Below, piece by piece: positions 47,380 through 59,956 of a DNA stretch of 64,000 nucleotides. Each line of letters starts with the position of its first letter. Positions within the stretch are counted from its first letter, which is position 1. The notes below the pieces were generated by a model, which was not told where the DNA came from, did no database searches, and saw only the letters and a list, made by a program, of their open reading frames with translations. Both the position numbers and the translations under genes were made by a program. Source of the stretch: Diphasiastrum complanatum (taxonomy: Eukaryota; Streptophyta; Lycopodiopsida; Lycopodiales; Lycopodiaceae); the NCBI GenBank assembly GCA_029204225.1, contig MU831892.1, forward strand, positions 34,179-98,178, in the 5' to 3' direction.

Positions 47380-49045
47380 ACTACTTCAGATCAAGCCTAC
47401 AAGTTGTTCGATCCCATCGAGTCAAAGATATTCACTAGTCGGGATGTCATCTTCATCGAAGATTAGTTTATCGACCTCAAAGGAAAAGGCAGTGCCCACG
47501 TAGCCGACATGTCAGATTTTCCTGACATATTGAATTTCCCAGTTCCTTAGTCGACTATTCTTATTGAAGGTCCAAGCTCATCCACTTTTGACGAACAACA
47601 TATCAACGACGAATCCGAAGATGATGATGTTGCAATTCAGCAACTACAGTATGATGAAAATGATCAACTTCCTCTATTTCCCAGAAGATCGTCAAGGACT
47701 AGCAGACCACCTATTAAGTATATCGACGAGTCTGTAGCTTACCTTGTTCACGAGCCGATGACTGTCGAAGAGGCACTCAGTCAGCCCGATTTCAATCTCT
47801 GGAAAGAAGCTATGGATAAAGAGTATTCATCTCTTATCAAGAACCAGACATGGACAGTTGTCGAATTACCTGCTAGTAGAAACGTAGTTGATTGCAGATA
47901 GATTTTCAAAGTCAAGTACAAAGCAGATGGAAGCATCGACAGAAGAAAAGCCTGACTTGTCGCCAGAGGATTTCTTAGGTATACAATGTGGATTACATTG
48001 AGACCTTCAGTCCAGTGGTTAAGCATTTTTCCATTCAACTTTTATTATCGATTGTTGCTGCAGTAGATTTGGAAATACATCAAATGGATGTACAGACAAC
48101 ATATCTCAAATGGATGTACACACAACATATCTCAATGGAATTATTGAAGTAGACATTTACATGGTGCAATCCGAAGGTTATATTATCGAAGGTAAACACA
48201 ATCATGTGTGTAAACTCCATAAGGCACTTTATGGCTTGAAGCAAACTGCTCGAGCATGGTTTCAAAGGATCGATACTTTCCTTATTATGGCTACACACCA
48301 AGCTCTTCAGATTTGAACGTTTATTTCAAGACAGTGCAATAGTCTTTTATCATTATCATTCTATATGTGGATGACACATTGCTCAATAGTATCGATATCA
48401 TAAAAGAAGACAAGATAATGCTATCTTCTGAATTCGACATGACTGATTTGGACGAAGCTCATTTCTGCCTTGGTATTCAAATCCCCAGAGACAGAAATCA
48501 AAAGTTGATCTACATTACTCAACAGAGGTACATCTACAATATGTTAGTCAGATATAATCAAGTTAATTGCAAGTTAGCTCTCTAACCAAGTCTTAAATTG
48601 TCAAAGGACTAGTGTCTTCAAATAATTCAAGAGAAGGAGCAGATGCGTGAGTATCCCTATCATTCAATAATAGGATCTCTTATGTATGCAATGATCTGTA
48701 CCAGGCCAGACATAGCTTTTGTAGTCAGCTCCCTAAGTTAGTATATGATTAACTCTGGTATGACACATTGGTCTTATCAGAGTCATAAAATATCTTCGAA
48801 CTACTATGGACTTTTGCATTTGTTATGGAGCAGTCGACAACGACAAACTCAATTTACTCAATGGTTACACAGATGTAAGTTGGGCAGGAGATGTAGACAC
48901 TCACAAATCCACTTTTAGATTTACATTCTTCCTCAACAATGGTCCTATTACTTGGAACAGTCACAAGCAATCTTCGATAACTCTATCTTCTATAGAATCA
49001 GAGTATATCGGGTTTGCATATTGGATATCTTCAGTTGGAGTTGGT
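47380..49045 (+). pseudogene. Ty1/copia integrase-end/RT/RNase H fragment
   Basis: Plus-strand domains: post-integrase DQAYKLFDPIESKIFTSRDV near 47400 and the acidic linker to RRSSRTSRPP near 47700. RT begins at about 47780 (LSQPDFNLWKEAMDKEYSSL), continues with HKALYGLKQTARAWFQ near 48225 and the catalytic YVDDT (frame-shifted) near 48365. Next come FDMTDLDEAHFCLGIQI, IIGSLMYAMICTRPDIAFVV, and RNase H GYTDVSWAGDVDTHKST near 48865. It stops at 49045, where the chimeric gypsy ORF begins on the other strand. A duplicated phrase (AAATGGATGTACA, about 48080 and 48106) and many frameshifts show decay. It is of the same copia lineage as 43076-46507 by motif wording. Confidence 0.85.
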
Positions 49046-49046
49046 T

Positions 49047-50615
49047 CTATAGGTGGCTGAGCATTTGTTGCTGCTCTTGATTATAGGTGGTGAGGTTATG
49101 GATCTGTTGTTGTTGTTGAGCAAATTCAGCCACCAACCTTTCATTTTCCTGCTGAAGTTGTAAAATGGCGCCATCATCGACCTGCCTTACTGCTTGTTGT
49201 CTTGAAAAAGTGCCGTAGATGTTGTATTGAAGCTCATTCACCAACCATACCATCTTCTGGGCAGTTAGTGGTAATTGTTCCCATAGGCCGATGTCAGGGA
49301 AGGACCGCTGATAATTAGGATAAGGCATAGGGTAAGGGAAAAGATCTAGAAATTGTGGGGAAGAGGGATCTGGAGAATAGGAGGGTGGAGGGGATTGGGG
49401 TTTCAGAGGAGGCAATTGTGGATTTAGAGGAGGGGATTGTGGATTGAGAGGAGGTGAAGTTGGAGGTGTTGGAAGTTTCGGGGGAGAGGAAACACGTGAA
49501 GGAGAAGAATGAGTAGAAATGGATGGAATATGGGTGAGTAACTGTAGAGCAAAATCATCTACGTTGACCGAGGAGTCAAGTAGAGGGAATGTATTTACAA
49601 GAGAGGAATTTTTTTGGAATAGTGGAGTCAAATCATGTGTTAAGCATGAAGGAAGGGGTGGAAGTGGTAACGAGTGAGGTAGCTAGTGGTTGAGATAGGG
49701 AAATGGTAGGAAGAGGAGATGGTGTCAGCACTGCTAAAGCTCCCTGAGTGGGTTGGACCCCTCTAGAGCCAGATGCTCCTACATCCCCAGAGCTACCGCT
49801 TGTCATCTTGCTGCAGTCTGTTGGAGGAGGGCTTCCTATTGTGCTAGTACCTCCTTTGGGACCTGAGAAGGTTTAAGTCTCCCGTCTGATTCAACATATT
49901 CGGCTCCTATGTCACTGGATAAAATATCTGAACTGATGTCAGCATCACAACTGACCATCTTGTCTTTCTGTTTCTTGGTGGGTGGTGTCGGTGTGGTAAC
50001 TGCTACTTGTGGGCTGGCTCACTTTCTGGTTCTAGGGAACAATGTCTCGAGGTCCTTGAGAGCGACGGTTGTCTTGAACCCCATGTGTTGCTGGACTATC
50101 ATCTGCAGAAGATAAACACATTTAGTGGTAGCCTTACGTTGTTTGAGATCCAAGTAGAGTTTTTTAGCGATCTTTTCTGCCCACTTAAAGATGTGAGTGG
50201 AGTCGTTTAGTGTCATGGTCAATGCAAAGAGGTCGCTTGGTGGAATGCGATCCATGCGGACTATGTGTACCTCAGTCAGGATCAGAAGAATTTCTGCGGC
50301 AGTTCGTAGCTTGGGATCTTGAATGAGTTTCATGGTGATGCCATTGTGGGTGTGAGCGATGGTTTTGTCGACGTTGAGCAAGAAAGTAATCAGGAGCCCA
50401 AAAGATAGGTGCATTGGTAAGGGCTTCTTTGAGTTGATTGAATGCGACGCGTTGTTTATCAGTCCATTTGGGGACAACAACTACTTTTTAGATTAATCGT
50501 GCTTTATTAGCGAAGTCGAAATTAAAGCACCGATAATAGTTGGCGTGGCCAAAGAAAGAATACGCTTCGCGGATGGTATGTGGTTCCAGTAGATTTTGAA
50601 TGATGAGAATCTTTT
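49047..50615 (-). pseudogene. Chimeric gypsy-RT / unknown-ORF segment, copy 1
   Basis: Reading minus: a gypsy RT/RNase H connection (LPEP...SFFGHANYYRCFNFDFANKA, then AFNQLKEALTNAPI) runs to about 50400. There the frame changes into an unrelated protein: TIAHTHNGITMKLIQDPKL, LILTEVHIVRMDRIPPSDLF, ALTMTLNDSTHIFKWAEKI, then basic KTTVALKDLETLFPRTRKRT and TPTPPTKKQKD. After some broken codons come a proline-rich tract (PPLNPQSPPLNPQLPPLKPQ, about 49400) and a helical Gln-rich end (QLQQENERLVAEFAQQQQQI) stopping at 49047. I do not recognise the unknown protein securely. It is loosely like the N-terminal domains of accessory ORFs found in some plant gypsy elements. The frame is interrupted near 50010-50020 and 49640. 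The second copy lies at 59957-61233. Confidence 0.65.
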
Positions 50616-51439
50616 TGTAGGAAAAATAGTGATTATTCTTCCTTAGAGAACATGATGCAAGTTTGAATAAATCAAAGTAATATTGGTGTCTTCAATAGGG
50701 ATTGTATATGATCTATGTATTAGTAGAACAACATTAGTTCTGATTGAATATGCGTGCAAAAATTATGTGCAGAAGTAAGAGACATCTTTAAACAATTTAG
50801 ACAATAAGAAACTATTAGTCAAAAACAATTTTTTATAACTCTGAATCTGAATCATCAATATACATCTCTTGTTGTCTTATCTCGCTATTGTGTCTCTGAT
50901 TGAGTGAGTTAGTTACAATGAGTAGTGCACATGTATTTATATTGCTACAGGATAGGTCTTTTTGGCCTTTTATTTATAGGTCTTTGGCCTTTCAATGTTG
51001 TAACAGTAGATATCTAACCGTTTACAACGGTTGATATTCAAATAGACACTTTGTTTTCAGGGTCGAATAAATTCTTTTCGCGAATTATTTGCGACAGTCT
51101 ATCTCTTCGTCTCAGCTTCGTCTTTCACAAATTGTTCGCAACACTTGTCTCTTTGCGACATTTTTGTCTTTCGCAAATTGTTCGTGACAGATGACAATTC
51201 TTGAGCTTGAAGAAATCTAGAATATTTTGCGAACTTTCAAGATAGTTTCGCGATAGGTGAGCTTCTACAGGTAACTTTTTTGCGAATCTTTCGAGTTGAT
51301 TGCAAGACAAAGTTCGCGAATCCTTCGAGGTTGATCACGAATAAAAATGTTTTGAGTTCGTGTTTGTTTCTTATCCTTTGTCAAGTAAATTGTGCGCTTT
51401 GTTACTAGAATCAAGATCTGTTTGATCAGTTGTTCAACA
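50616..51439 (-). repeat. Copia 3' LTR (824 bp)
   Basis: TGTAGG...CAACA on the plus strand; the partner LTR starts TGTAGG at 54554. On the minus strand the LTR follows a purine tract (TTTGAGAGGGAGC, 51452-51440). It contains several TTCGCGAA-type palindromes (51077-51084, 51312-51319). Confidence 0.85.
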
Positions 51440-54400
51440 GCTCCCTCTCAAAGTGGACAGTTGGATTAACCCCAATCTTTTTCGCTACTTCTCGAACAAA
51501 GCCTTACTAAGTGGCTTTGTAAAGATATCAGCTGTCATTTCCTCTGTAGGTATGAAGACTGTCTTCAGTATTTTCTTCTCGACTAAGTCCCAAATCACAT
51601 GATATTTGATAGCTATGTGCTCTGTTTTCAAGTGAAATACAAGATCTTTCATAAGATAGATTGCTGAAGTGTTATCCATTAACAAGACATAAGATTCAAA
51701 AATAGATTCATCAAATCCTTCCAACATCTATTTAATCCAGATTAGCTCGTTTGCCATCTTGGCTGCTGCTACATATTCCGCTTGACAGGAAGATTGAGCT
51801 ACTATTGTTTGCTTCTTGCTTATCCAGAGTATGGCTGCGCCATGCTAGAGTACAACCTCCTGAAATACTTTTGCTATCATCCTTCATGGATGCCCAACTT
51901 GCGTCACTGTAAGATTCGATGCGAAATCCAACTTCCTTCAAATAACACAGTCCATAGTCTTTCGTTTCCTGGAGATATTGTAGTACTCTCTTTGCCAACT
52001 TCCAATGCAACGATTCTAGGTTCTAATTATATTGGCTCAGCCTATATACTACAAATGCTATATCAGGTTTGGTGTTGTCTGCTAGATATAACAATGATCC
52101 AATCAGCCTACAATAGGGTGTTTTGGCCATTCGTTCCTCTTCGTCGAGAGTCTGCGGACAATCTGCCTTACTCAGTATTGTTCTAGGTATCATGGGAGTA
52201 TGCACACCTTTGCATTCGAGCATGTTGAAGTCTTCAATGATCTTTTGAGTGTACTTTTGTTGGTGAAGATACAACTTACCACCTTCAAAGTCTCTTTGGA
52301 TCTGCAAGCCTAGATAGATTTTAGCTTCTCCTAGGTTAACGATCTCAAATATTTCAGAAATGTCTCTTTTGACATGTGAAATTAACTTACCTCTTCTTGA
52401 GAAGATAAGCGTGTCATCAACATAAACAACTAGAATGATTATTTCATTTTGGACATGCTTGATATAGACATTCGATTCAGCGAATAGAGGTTCGAGGACT
52501 AAGGAACGTAGTGCTTCGTCCTTCTTTCTATACCATTGTCTAGTTGCTTGTTTCAGACCATAAATGTTTGTATTCATGTGACATCCGTATTCTGGATATT
52601 CTTGCTTTACAAAACCAAGTGGTTGATCCATGAATAAGTCTTCTTCCAATTCTACGTGCAAGAAAGCAGTCTTCTCATCCACAATATGGATTTTTAGATC
52701 ATGAGCCACTACATAGGCGAATAACAAACGAATTGATATATACCACAGCGAACTTGCTGAAGTCATCAATAAACGTAATGAAGTACTCTGCATTACCCAA
52801 CGACAATACTCTGAATGGTCTACAAATATCTGAATGCACAATTTTCAGTACCTTAGTTGCTTTATAAACATCCTTACTGAAAGGTGTTCTAGTCATCTTG
52901 CCTTTAAGACAGGATTCGCAAGTATTTTGAATATCTCTACTTTTGATTTCGACTCCTTGAATTCTCTGACTTTTGTTGGCTTGGTACAAGGCTTCCATGT
53001 TCATGTGACATAGCCTCTTGTGCCACAGTACATCTATCAATTCTTGAGTTTGATTGACTTGTTTGATTCTTGTTCGAATGTTCAGGTGATATAAATTTCC
53101 TTCTCTGTTGCCTTTAGCAACCAGGTTATTAGAATCTTCCTTGAACAGTTTACAAGAGTTCTTCGTGAAGGTTACTGACATGCCTATATCGACTATCTTA
53201 GCTACAGATAGAAGATCTTTATCAAGAGTAGGAACATAGAGAACTTCCTCCAAGTTCTTGTCACCCTGATTCATGTCCAACCACAATACACCAGTTCCAT
53301 CACCCACATGTTTAGAACTGTCTCCAAGTATAATAAATCTTGAATAGTTTGTCTTCTTGTACTCGGACAATATTTGTTTCGAGGAAACAAAATGTGAGGT
53401 GACTCCCGAATCAAATACTACCTCTCAAATTGAATTAGATGAACAACATAGATCAACACTAACATAAGCTGCTGAGTTCCTTGTTGTCCTGTCTTCTGCT
53501 GCTCTGGAGCATTCTGCTTTGTCTTCGACATAGTTTGAATTTGAAGGTTCGCTTCAATTCTGCTCCTTTTTGTTTCTGGAATTCTAATAACAGTCTACTG
53601 TTGCATGACCCCGTTTATGACAATGAATGCATTCAATCTTTGGTAACCAACACTTTTCTTCTGTGTGACCGATCTTCTGCATCTATTGCAGATCTTCTTA
53701 TCACTAGAATTCTTTTGTTGTTTTTCAGATTGTTGTTCATTTGTCTTAGACTCATTCTTCTTAGATGACTCCCTCTTAAGCTTAGACTTCTTAGAAGATT
53801 TATTCTTTTGAGTAAATAGAGCATTTTCGGAATCACCATTATCGTCATAGTGTTCATGAGCTTCTACTTCCTCCTTAGCTCCGTCTACTGCCTTTTGAAG
53901 TGTCATTGTCGCATCTTTCGCCAATAATGTTCGAGTTGTGTGGAATGACCTGGGTAGGGCTCGAAGAAAATAACTAAGCTGTTTTTTCTTAGAAATTATA
54001 TTTTCTACACCAAAATTTTGCAAGGTAATAAACAGATCTTTAATCTTTCGCACGAATGTGTTCAGGTCTTTGTCGTCCCACTATAGGTAAGTTAATTGGT
54101 CTTCCAAGGAACATGATCTGATAACAAGATCAAGTCTCATTCTTGATTTGCAATTCTTCCCATAAATCCTTTGCATTTGAAATTGATGTAAGATCTAACA
54201 TTATATTATCATGCATTGAAGACACAATAATTGCTATAGCTTTGTCATTTTTTAGACTCCATTCTCGAAGTTCTTTGCCAAGAGTAGCTACTGGCTTCTC
54301 CTCAATTGGTTCTACCCATTTCCATAGACCTTCGCCCTACAACAAGAGTGAAGTCTTTAATTTCCAAATCAAGTAGTTTGAACCTTCTGGATCCAAAATC

Positions 54401-54553
54401 GTAGTGATCTTAGTTTGAATATTGATGATCGACGACATCTTCTAATTCTGAATAACCTCCAGATAGCGGCTTGCTGATGGATGTATGAAGAATGCTGAGA
54501 GAGATTTGAAGATAACACTGTATCAACTTTAATTCCGCTTGCTCTGATACCAT
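51440..54553 (-). pseudogene. Ty1/copia gag-pol interior, with integrase/RT deletion
   Basis: From the right (minus): PBS, then gag with ATG near 54440 (MSSIINIQTK..., W-KLKTSLLL). Gag continues to 53595 with KQLSYFLRALPRSFHTTRTL and a Lys/Ser-rich region, then two closely spaced CCHC-like knuckles (CNRC... near 53700-53600) in shifted frames. Protease end and GAG-pre-integrase lie at 53370-52870 (YVPTLDKDLLSVAKI, LWHKRLCHMNMEAL, CESCLKGKMTRTPF). Integrase starts (EYFITFIDDFSKFAVVYI) but jumps at about 52750 straight into mid-RT (LLFAYVVAHDLKIHIVDEKT), so the integrase core and RT N-terminus are deleted. RT keeps VVYVDDTLIFS. RNase H is SYSDASWASMKDDSKSISGG and DNTSAIYLMKD, ending ADIFTKPLSKALFEK at 51485. 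Confidence 0.9.
54541..54552 (-). other. Primer-binding site of the nested copia (perfect)
   Basis: The minus strand reads TGGTATCAGAGC, one base from the LTR end ...CCTACA (54554). Confidence 0.9.
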
Positions 54554-55087
54554 TGTAGGAAAAATAGTAATTATTCTTCCACAGAGAACACGATGGAAGC
54601 TTGAATAAATCAAACTAATATCAGTGTCTTCAATCGAGATAGTATTTGATCTATGTACTAATAGAACAGTATTAGTTTTGATTGAATATGCGTGCGAAAA
54701 TTATGTGCGGAAGTAAGAGACATCTTTAGACAATTTAGACAATAAGAAGCTATTGATCAAAAATGAATTTTTATAACTCTGAATCTGAATCATCAATATA
54801 CATCTCTTGCTATCTTATCTCACTGTTGTGTCTCTCATTAAGTGAGTTAGTTACAACGAGTAGTGCACATGTATTTATATTGCTACAGGACAGGTCTTTT
54901 GGCCTTTTATTTATATGTCTTTGGCCTTTCAATGCTGTAACAATAGATATCTAACTGTTTACAACGATTGATATTCAAATAGACGCTTTGTTTCCAGGGT
55001 CAAATAAATTTGGTTCGCAAATAATACGCGACAATCTATCTCTTCGTCTCAGCTTCCTGTTTCGCGAATTGTTCACAACACTTGTCT

Positions 55088-55569
55088 TATAACATCCCCC
55101 ACCAAAGAGAGAATTGCAGTAGACGAAACCGTCCCAACCAATCCTAGACCATCCGATCTAGCCCTCGAGCAATCCAGGAGAAAGGCAAGCCACAGGAAGA
55201 GCGCTTCACAGACTGACAACATAATGGCCACAGACTTTTTTATGATCCTCATAGACACTGGTGAGGGTATATATAGAGATATAGCCAACCCACCTGCCCA
55301 TGCACTGAATCCACATGGAAGTACTCTAACTGATCATGCCAAACCCCCATGCATGTCCACTGCATGTAGGTACCCTAACTCATAATAGCAAAGACCCATG
55401 CATAGACACAGTGCATGTACATCCTATCCCATACTAGGATGCAACACACATCTCTATACCGCATGCATGCATAGCCTAAGGTCCTACTTAGCTATTACCC
55501 AAATTAGGCCTAGCCCCTACATCTAAGGTAGCCCCCTAATGGTACAAACCCCCCATTAGGGCCGTAACA
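55088..55569 (-). repeat. 3' LTR of the nested gypsy element
   Basis: 482 bp, matching 59014-59530 apart from a 35-bp gap. It contains TATATATAG near 55268-55276. Confidence 0.88.
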
Positions 55570-55597
55570 TACCTCCCCACTTATTTTAGTTCTGTCC

Positions 55598-56720
55598 TCA
55601 GAACTCAAAGTCCAGAAAACTCTTTCTTAGATTACCTTCTAATTCCCAAGAATCCTCATCAGAATATCCTTTCCAATGAACCAGATGCTCAATAACATCC
55701 CGATTTCGCAATCGCTTGGATCTTGTGTCAAGAATCTTTTCAGGTTCTAAAGGAATCCTCTCAGATAAGTCTTCAAACAAATCTAGATTAGTACCAGAAC
55801 CAATATGATCTCCCTCATGTAAACTCATCTTCAGACGACTTACATGAAACACAGGATGAGCCTTGGTTCCCTCTGGTAACTCTAATCGGTAAGCTAAAGA
55901 TCCAATCTTTTTCAAGATTCTAAAAGGTCCATTGTACCTAGCAGACAGTTTGTAATGCTTCCCAGTATGCATTACCTTAGAATCCTTCGGAATTCTAAAA
56001 TACTCCCAATCTCGAACTTTAAACTCCCAGGGCGATCTTTTCATATTAGCAAAATGTATTACTATTCACCGGATTCTTATTCTATACTTGAAAATAAGAG
56101 AACGTGAATGTAACTACGCTTAAAGACATGAGAGTTGCTCCACAAAAATCCTTTCCACTAGAAAAGTTCCAGATTTATGCGAATCTACTCTCCTTATGAT
56201 GCCAATAAAGAACTGTAGTCTCCTACTTCTTCACTCTAGACATGGCACAACATGTCATTCCAAAGTCAAAGTTGAATCTAGAACACATCTAGACCTCAAT
56301 ATACTTAAGCTTTGATCTAGAATAACTTAAGATTTACCAAGCTTCATTACTGAAGCCATGGGCTTTTTGGTTCCACCAATTATCCAACTCCAACTGAGTT
56401 TTCCAAGATAATTTTATTTTCAAACACAAAATAATTAGAACGAAAAGTTCCAACATATCTTATGTAAATCACCCATTACCTGAGTCACAAAAGAACTCAT
56501 AATGGCTGTGACTTACAATCGATACAACTTATCTACAATATCAATAGATAAAGATATCTTGTAGACTCACCAAACAACTTAGGCGCTTTCTATAGTCTTT
56601 ATCGGAATAAACATAACCAATTTGGTTAACCGGTCAACTATGACCCAAATTGCAACATTCTTGTTTATTTGTACACGGTAAACCAACTACAAAATCCATG
56701 GAGATACTATCCCACCACTT
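55598..56720 (-). pseudogene. Gypsy integrase C-terminus and chromodomain
   Basis: The frame 56044-55598 (149 codons) reads WEFKVRDWEYFRIPKDSKVM, then YNGPFRILKKIGSLAYRLEL, HPVFHVSRLKMSLHEGD, LEPEKILDTRSKRLRNRDVI, and the chromodomain end HLVHWKGYSDEDSWELE, stopping near the PPT. This is the normal end of a chromovirus pol. Upstream, 56590-56720 holds a broken integrase core start (MDFVVGLP-like, DRLTKL-like) with stops. The stretch between them is decayed, so the integrase is not functional. Confidence 0.85.
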
Positions 56721-58999
56721 AGTAGGATTATCTAATGGATGCAACAACCCACTAGCCTTCACACATTACTCCACTGGCACTGTTATCAATTCAACACAAG
56801 ATTCTACGAAAGGCATTAACTTTGGCCAAAAGAAAATCCTCCGTACCAAATCTATGCACCAAGAGAGAAATTGTCATAAGACACTTCTCAACAATATGTC
56901 TATGTTTTCTGACTAGTTTATGCATGCAAATAAACTCAGTCCACTGTCTCATAGTGAATCCACAGGATTAAAAATTTGCGCAAAAACACATGATCCCACT
57001 ATGAATCAATACATAGCATATCTCCACAGATCATACCCAATCTGTATATATTAGATGCCTAACTGAGAATCTTGTAACCCAGTTATCATGAGAAAGACTA
57101 TCTCTCAAAGAGCGCTTTTTCATAGTATGAGAAACCAAAATCTCAATCAAAGATTTATTCCCAAAACAATATAATATTTGCCAAAATTTTCTTTCTTTGC
57201 ATCAACTCTTAGTTCTCACTAACTCAAGTTGATCAAACCAACAAGGAACCACCTAAACAACCCTTTCTTGGAATAGGATCACCTAATACCAACCTATCTG
57301 GGTCACGATTAGTGACTTCCTATTCATACAATAATTACTTAAAAAACTTTCCCATATATCTTCTAATTGGATTTCTTAACAATCCTTAGAAGATTCCAAC
57401 ATCATTTATAATATCCTATCAACTCTGATTCAAAATCAAGTCCTTCATCTATATACATTACGGATTCAATCTAGAATCAATAATATAGATGTTTTTCCCC
57501 AGGCAACTTCCTATCAATTACTTCTCCCCCTTTTAACAGGAAACTCCACAAGTTTCTAATAAAAGTCATATCACACCAGATACAATCTAGGAGAAGTCTT
57601 ACTGAAAATCCCACTGAACCGGACAAGTTGATAGCAAATGTTGCATCAATTGACTCCAAGACGGTTAATGACCCAACATACTAGCATAGAAACTTATCCA
57701 AATGTATTTTTCTTTGATAATAGAAACCATTACCTCTTGGGAAACTGACTTGAATAGATCAGAAAAGGATTCGCACATGGATCAACGAATTGTTTCCAAT
57801 TGGTTATCCATGAATACCATTGTTAGTCTATAGAAAACTATTTAACCTTTCATGCACTATCATCCAAGGAACTCATGTAGATACTTTACCTTCCAAGGAA
57901 TTACATGAAATCGGGTTGTTAGATTCAAAAACAAGAAATTTTTAAATATATAAGATAGCACTCAAGGTTCCCTATTTGGCGATTTGAGATATCCATAAAG
58001 GGGTCATGACCAATATCTCAAAATTCCGACAAAAAAAACCCTCTTGTGACCCATAACAATTGGCATCATTCAAGTCATACGACTTAATTTTGGTCACACC
58101 GATTAGTTAGTTTCAAATCACCTTTTTGAAATTGCCTGCGTCCCATACCACAGGTTCTTCCTCCAAGATGACCATCCACTTTCCGATCAATCATTCCAAA
58201 AATCATATGATTTCATTGGAACTCACAAGATCATCAAAGATTTACACAAAATTTCAAAATTCGATAAATGATTAAGGTAACTTTAGAATCTCATTTATCG
58301 GTACTATGCCAAGTTTCCAAGAATTACTAAATTCCAGCCTCATAGTACAAATTCCAACTCATATCCTCTTTCTGCCGTTTCCAAATCTTAATGGTCACCG
58401 AAAAGGATTTTAGCTATTCATTGTTTCATTTGCGTCATTCACAAGGCAAACACAAGTTTTTTCTCTGAATAAAAGTTCTTAAAAGCTCTTACCCATTCTA
58501 GGCAGCATGCATGGACCAATCTTGGTAATGGAAACTTCATTTCACTAATTAAATGAGCTACTGATTTAATTTTGTTGTTGACAATCAATAAGTTATAAGA
58601 ATAATCTCCCATTCCTTATTGAAAACAATCAAAAGAAGGTTTAGAACCGCACTGCTTATTTACATCATGCCAAAGCGTTCAATCGATTTGCAGCAAGCAC
58701 CTTTCACATTTCCACCAGGAAAGAAACAACAGGCCGCAAGCAATCACTGATTGAACCACAAAACCATTCAAACCAAATCCAGCATACCTCACAATAAGCT
58801 GAAAATTGTCATTCCATGCCAGGCCGGAAAAACAGAATCGAATCAACAATCACATAGCACTTTACTAAATTGATTCATCCAAATCAAAGGTGAAACACCT
58901 ACTTGAATGATGACCAATTTATCAAAAACCGACTGATTGTCACCCCCTCGATTCCATCAGAATCGACTCACACCTTGCCACTCCAATGACTCGATTGGC
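56721..58999 (-). other. Decayed interior of the nested gypsy, no domains seen
   Basis: This position should hold gag, protease, RT and RNase H, but no frame above about 65 codons and no diagnostic motif is recognised. Either heavy decay or a non-autonomous interior explains it. Confidence 0.5.
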
Positions 59000-59000
59000 T

Positions 59001-59012
59001 GCTCTGATACCA
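59001..59012 (-). other. Primer-binding site of the nested gypsy (perfect)
   Basis: The minus strand reads TGGTATCAGAGC, one base from the LTR end at 59014. Confidence 0.9.
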
Positions 59013-59013
59013 A

Positions 59014-59530
59014 TATAACGTCCCCCAGGACTCCCAACCGAGATAGAGCTTCCTACAACACCAAAGGGAGAATTGCAGTAGACGAAACTGTCCCAACCAA
59101 ACCTAGACCATCCGATCTAGCCCCGAGCAATCCATGAGAAAGGCAATCCACATGAGAAAGGCGCTTCACAGACTGACAACATAACGACCACAGACTCTTC
59201 CATGATCCTCATAGACACTGGTGAGGGTATATATAGAATATAGCCAACCCCACCTACCCATGCACTGAATCCACATGGAAGTACTCTAACTGATCATGCC
59301 AAACCCCCATGCATGTCCACTGCATGTAGGTACTCCTAACTCATAATAGCAAAGACCCATGCATAGACACAATGCATGTACATCCTATCCCATACTAGGA
59401 TGCAACACACATGTCTATACCGCATGCAAGCATAGCCTAAGATCCTACTTAGCTATTACCCAAATTAGGCATGGCCCCTACATCTAAGGTAGCCCCCTAA
59501 TGGTACAAACCCCCCATTAGGGCCATAACA
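59014..59530 (-). repeat. 5' LTR of the nested gypsy element
   Basis: 517 bp; the plus strand reads TATAACG...CCATAACA. It is next to the perfect PBS on one side and the TGTCT duplication on the other. Confidence 0.88.
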
Positions 59531-59828
59531 TGTCTCTTTGCGACATTTTCATCTTTCGCAAATTGTTCACGATAGATGACAATTCTTCTGCTTGAAGAAG
59601 AAATCTAGAATATTTCACGAACTGTTCAAGATAGTTTCGCGACAGGTGAGCTTCTACAGGTAACTGTTTTGCGAATCTTTCGAGTTGATTGCAAGACAAA
59701 GTTCACGAATCCTTCGAGGTTGATCACGAATAAAAATGTTTCAAGTTCGCGTTTGTTTCTTATTCTTTGTCAAGTAAACTTTGCACTTTGTTACTAGAAT
59801 CAAGATCTGTTTGATCAGTTGGTCTACA

Positions 59829-59956
59829 ATTTTTTGGGTAAGTTGCGATGCCATTTTCTGAAATGATATGACCTAATACAATACCGTGTGTTACCGAGAT
59901 CTGGCAGAGTTCAGGGAGATGTCGAATCATTGACATTGGATAAAATTTTTCTCAAG
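59829..59956 (-). pseudogene. Gypsy RT fragment, copy 1, continued after the copia insertion
   Basis: This matches 61365-61500 (plus-strand wording GTTGCGATGCCAT...TGAAATGATATG). It is the missing continuation of the RT interrupted at 50615, which proves that the copia inserted into this gypsy copy. It ends at 59956, where the second copy's Gln/Pro ORF begins. Confidence 0.85.

Larger units (their letters stand above)
55088..59530 (-). mobile_element. Ty3/gypsy element inserted in the copia LTR
   Basis: The 4443-bp insert is flanked by a perfect TGTCT duplication (55083-55087, 59531-59535). On the minus strand it starts TGTTATGGCC and ends GTTATA, so the LTR ends are TG...TA, not TG...CA. 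The 5' LTR is 59014-59530 (517 bp), the PBS TGGTATCAGAGC is 59012-59001, and the 3' LTR is 55088-55569 (482 bp; a 35-bp stretch near the end is missing). The PPT is AGTGGGGAGGT (about 55571-55581). Only the 3' part of pol is recognisable; 56750-58980 is non-coding by eye. It is the youngest layer of the nest. Confidence 0.88.
54554..59828 (-). repeat. Copia 5' LTR, split by a 4.4-kb gypsy insertion
   Basis: LTR sequence matching 50616-51439 runs 54554-55087 and resumes 59531-59828, ending GGTCTACA. Without the insert and its 5-bp duplication the length is about 827 bp, against 824 for the partner. Flanking pentamers of the whole copia are CTTTT (50611-50615) and ATTTT (59829-59833), four of five alike. 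Confidence 0.9.
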
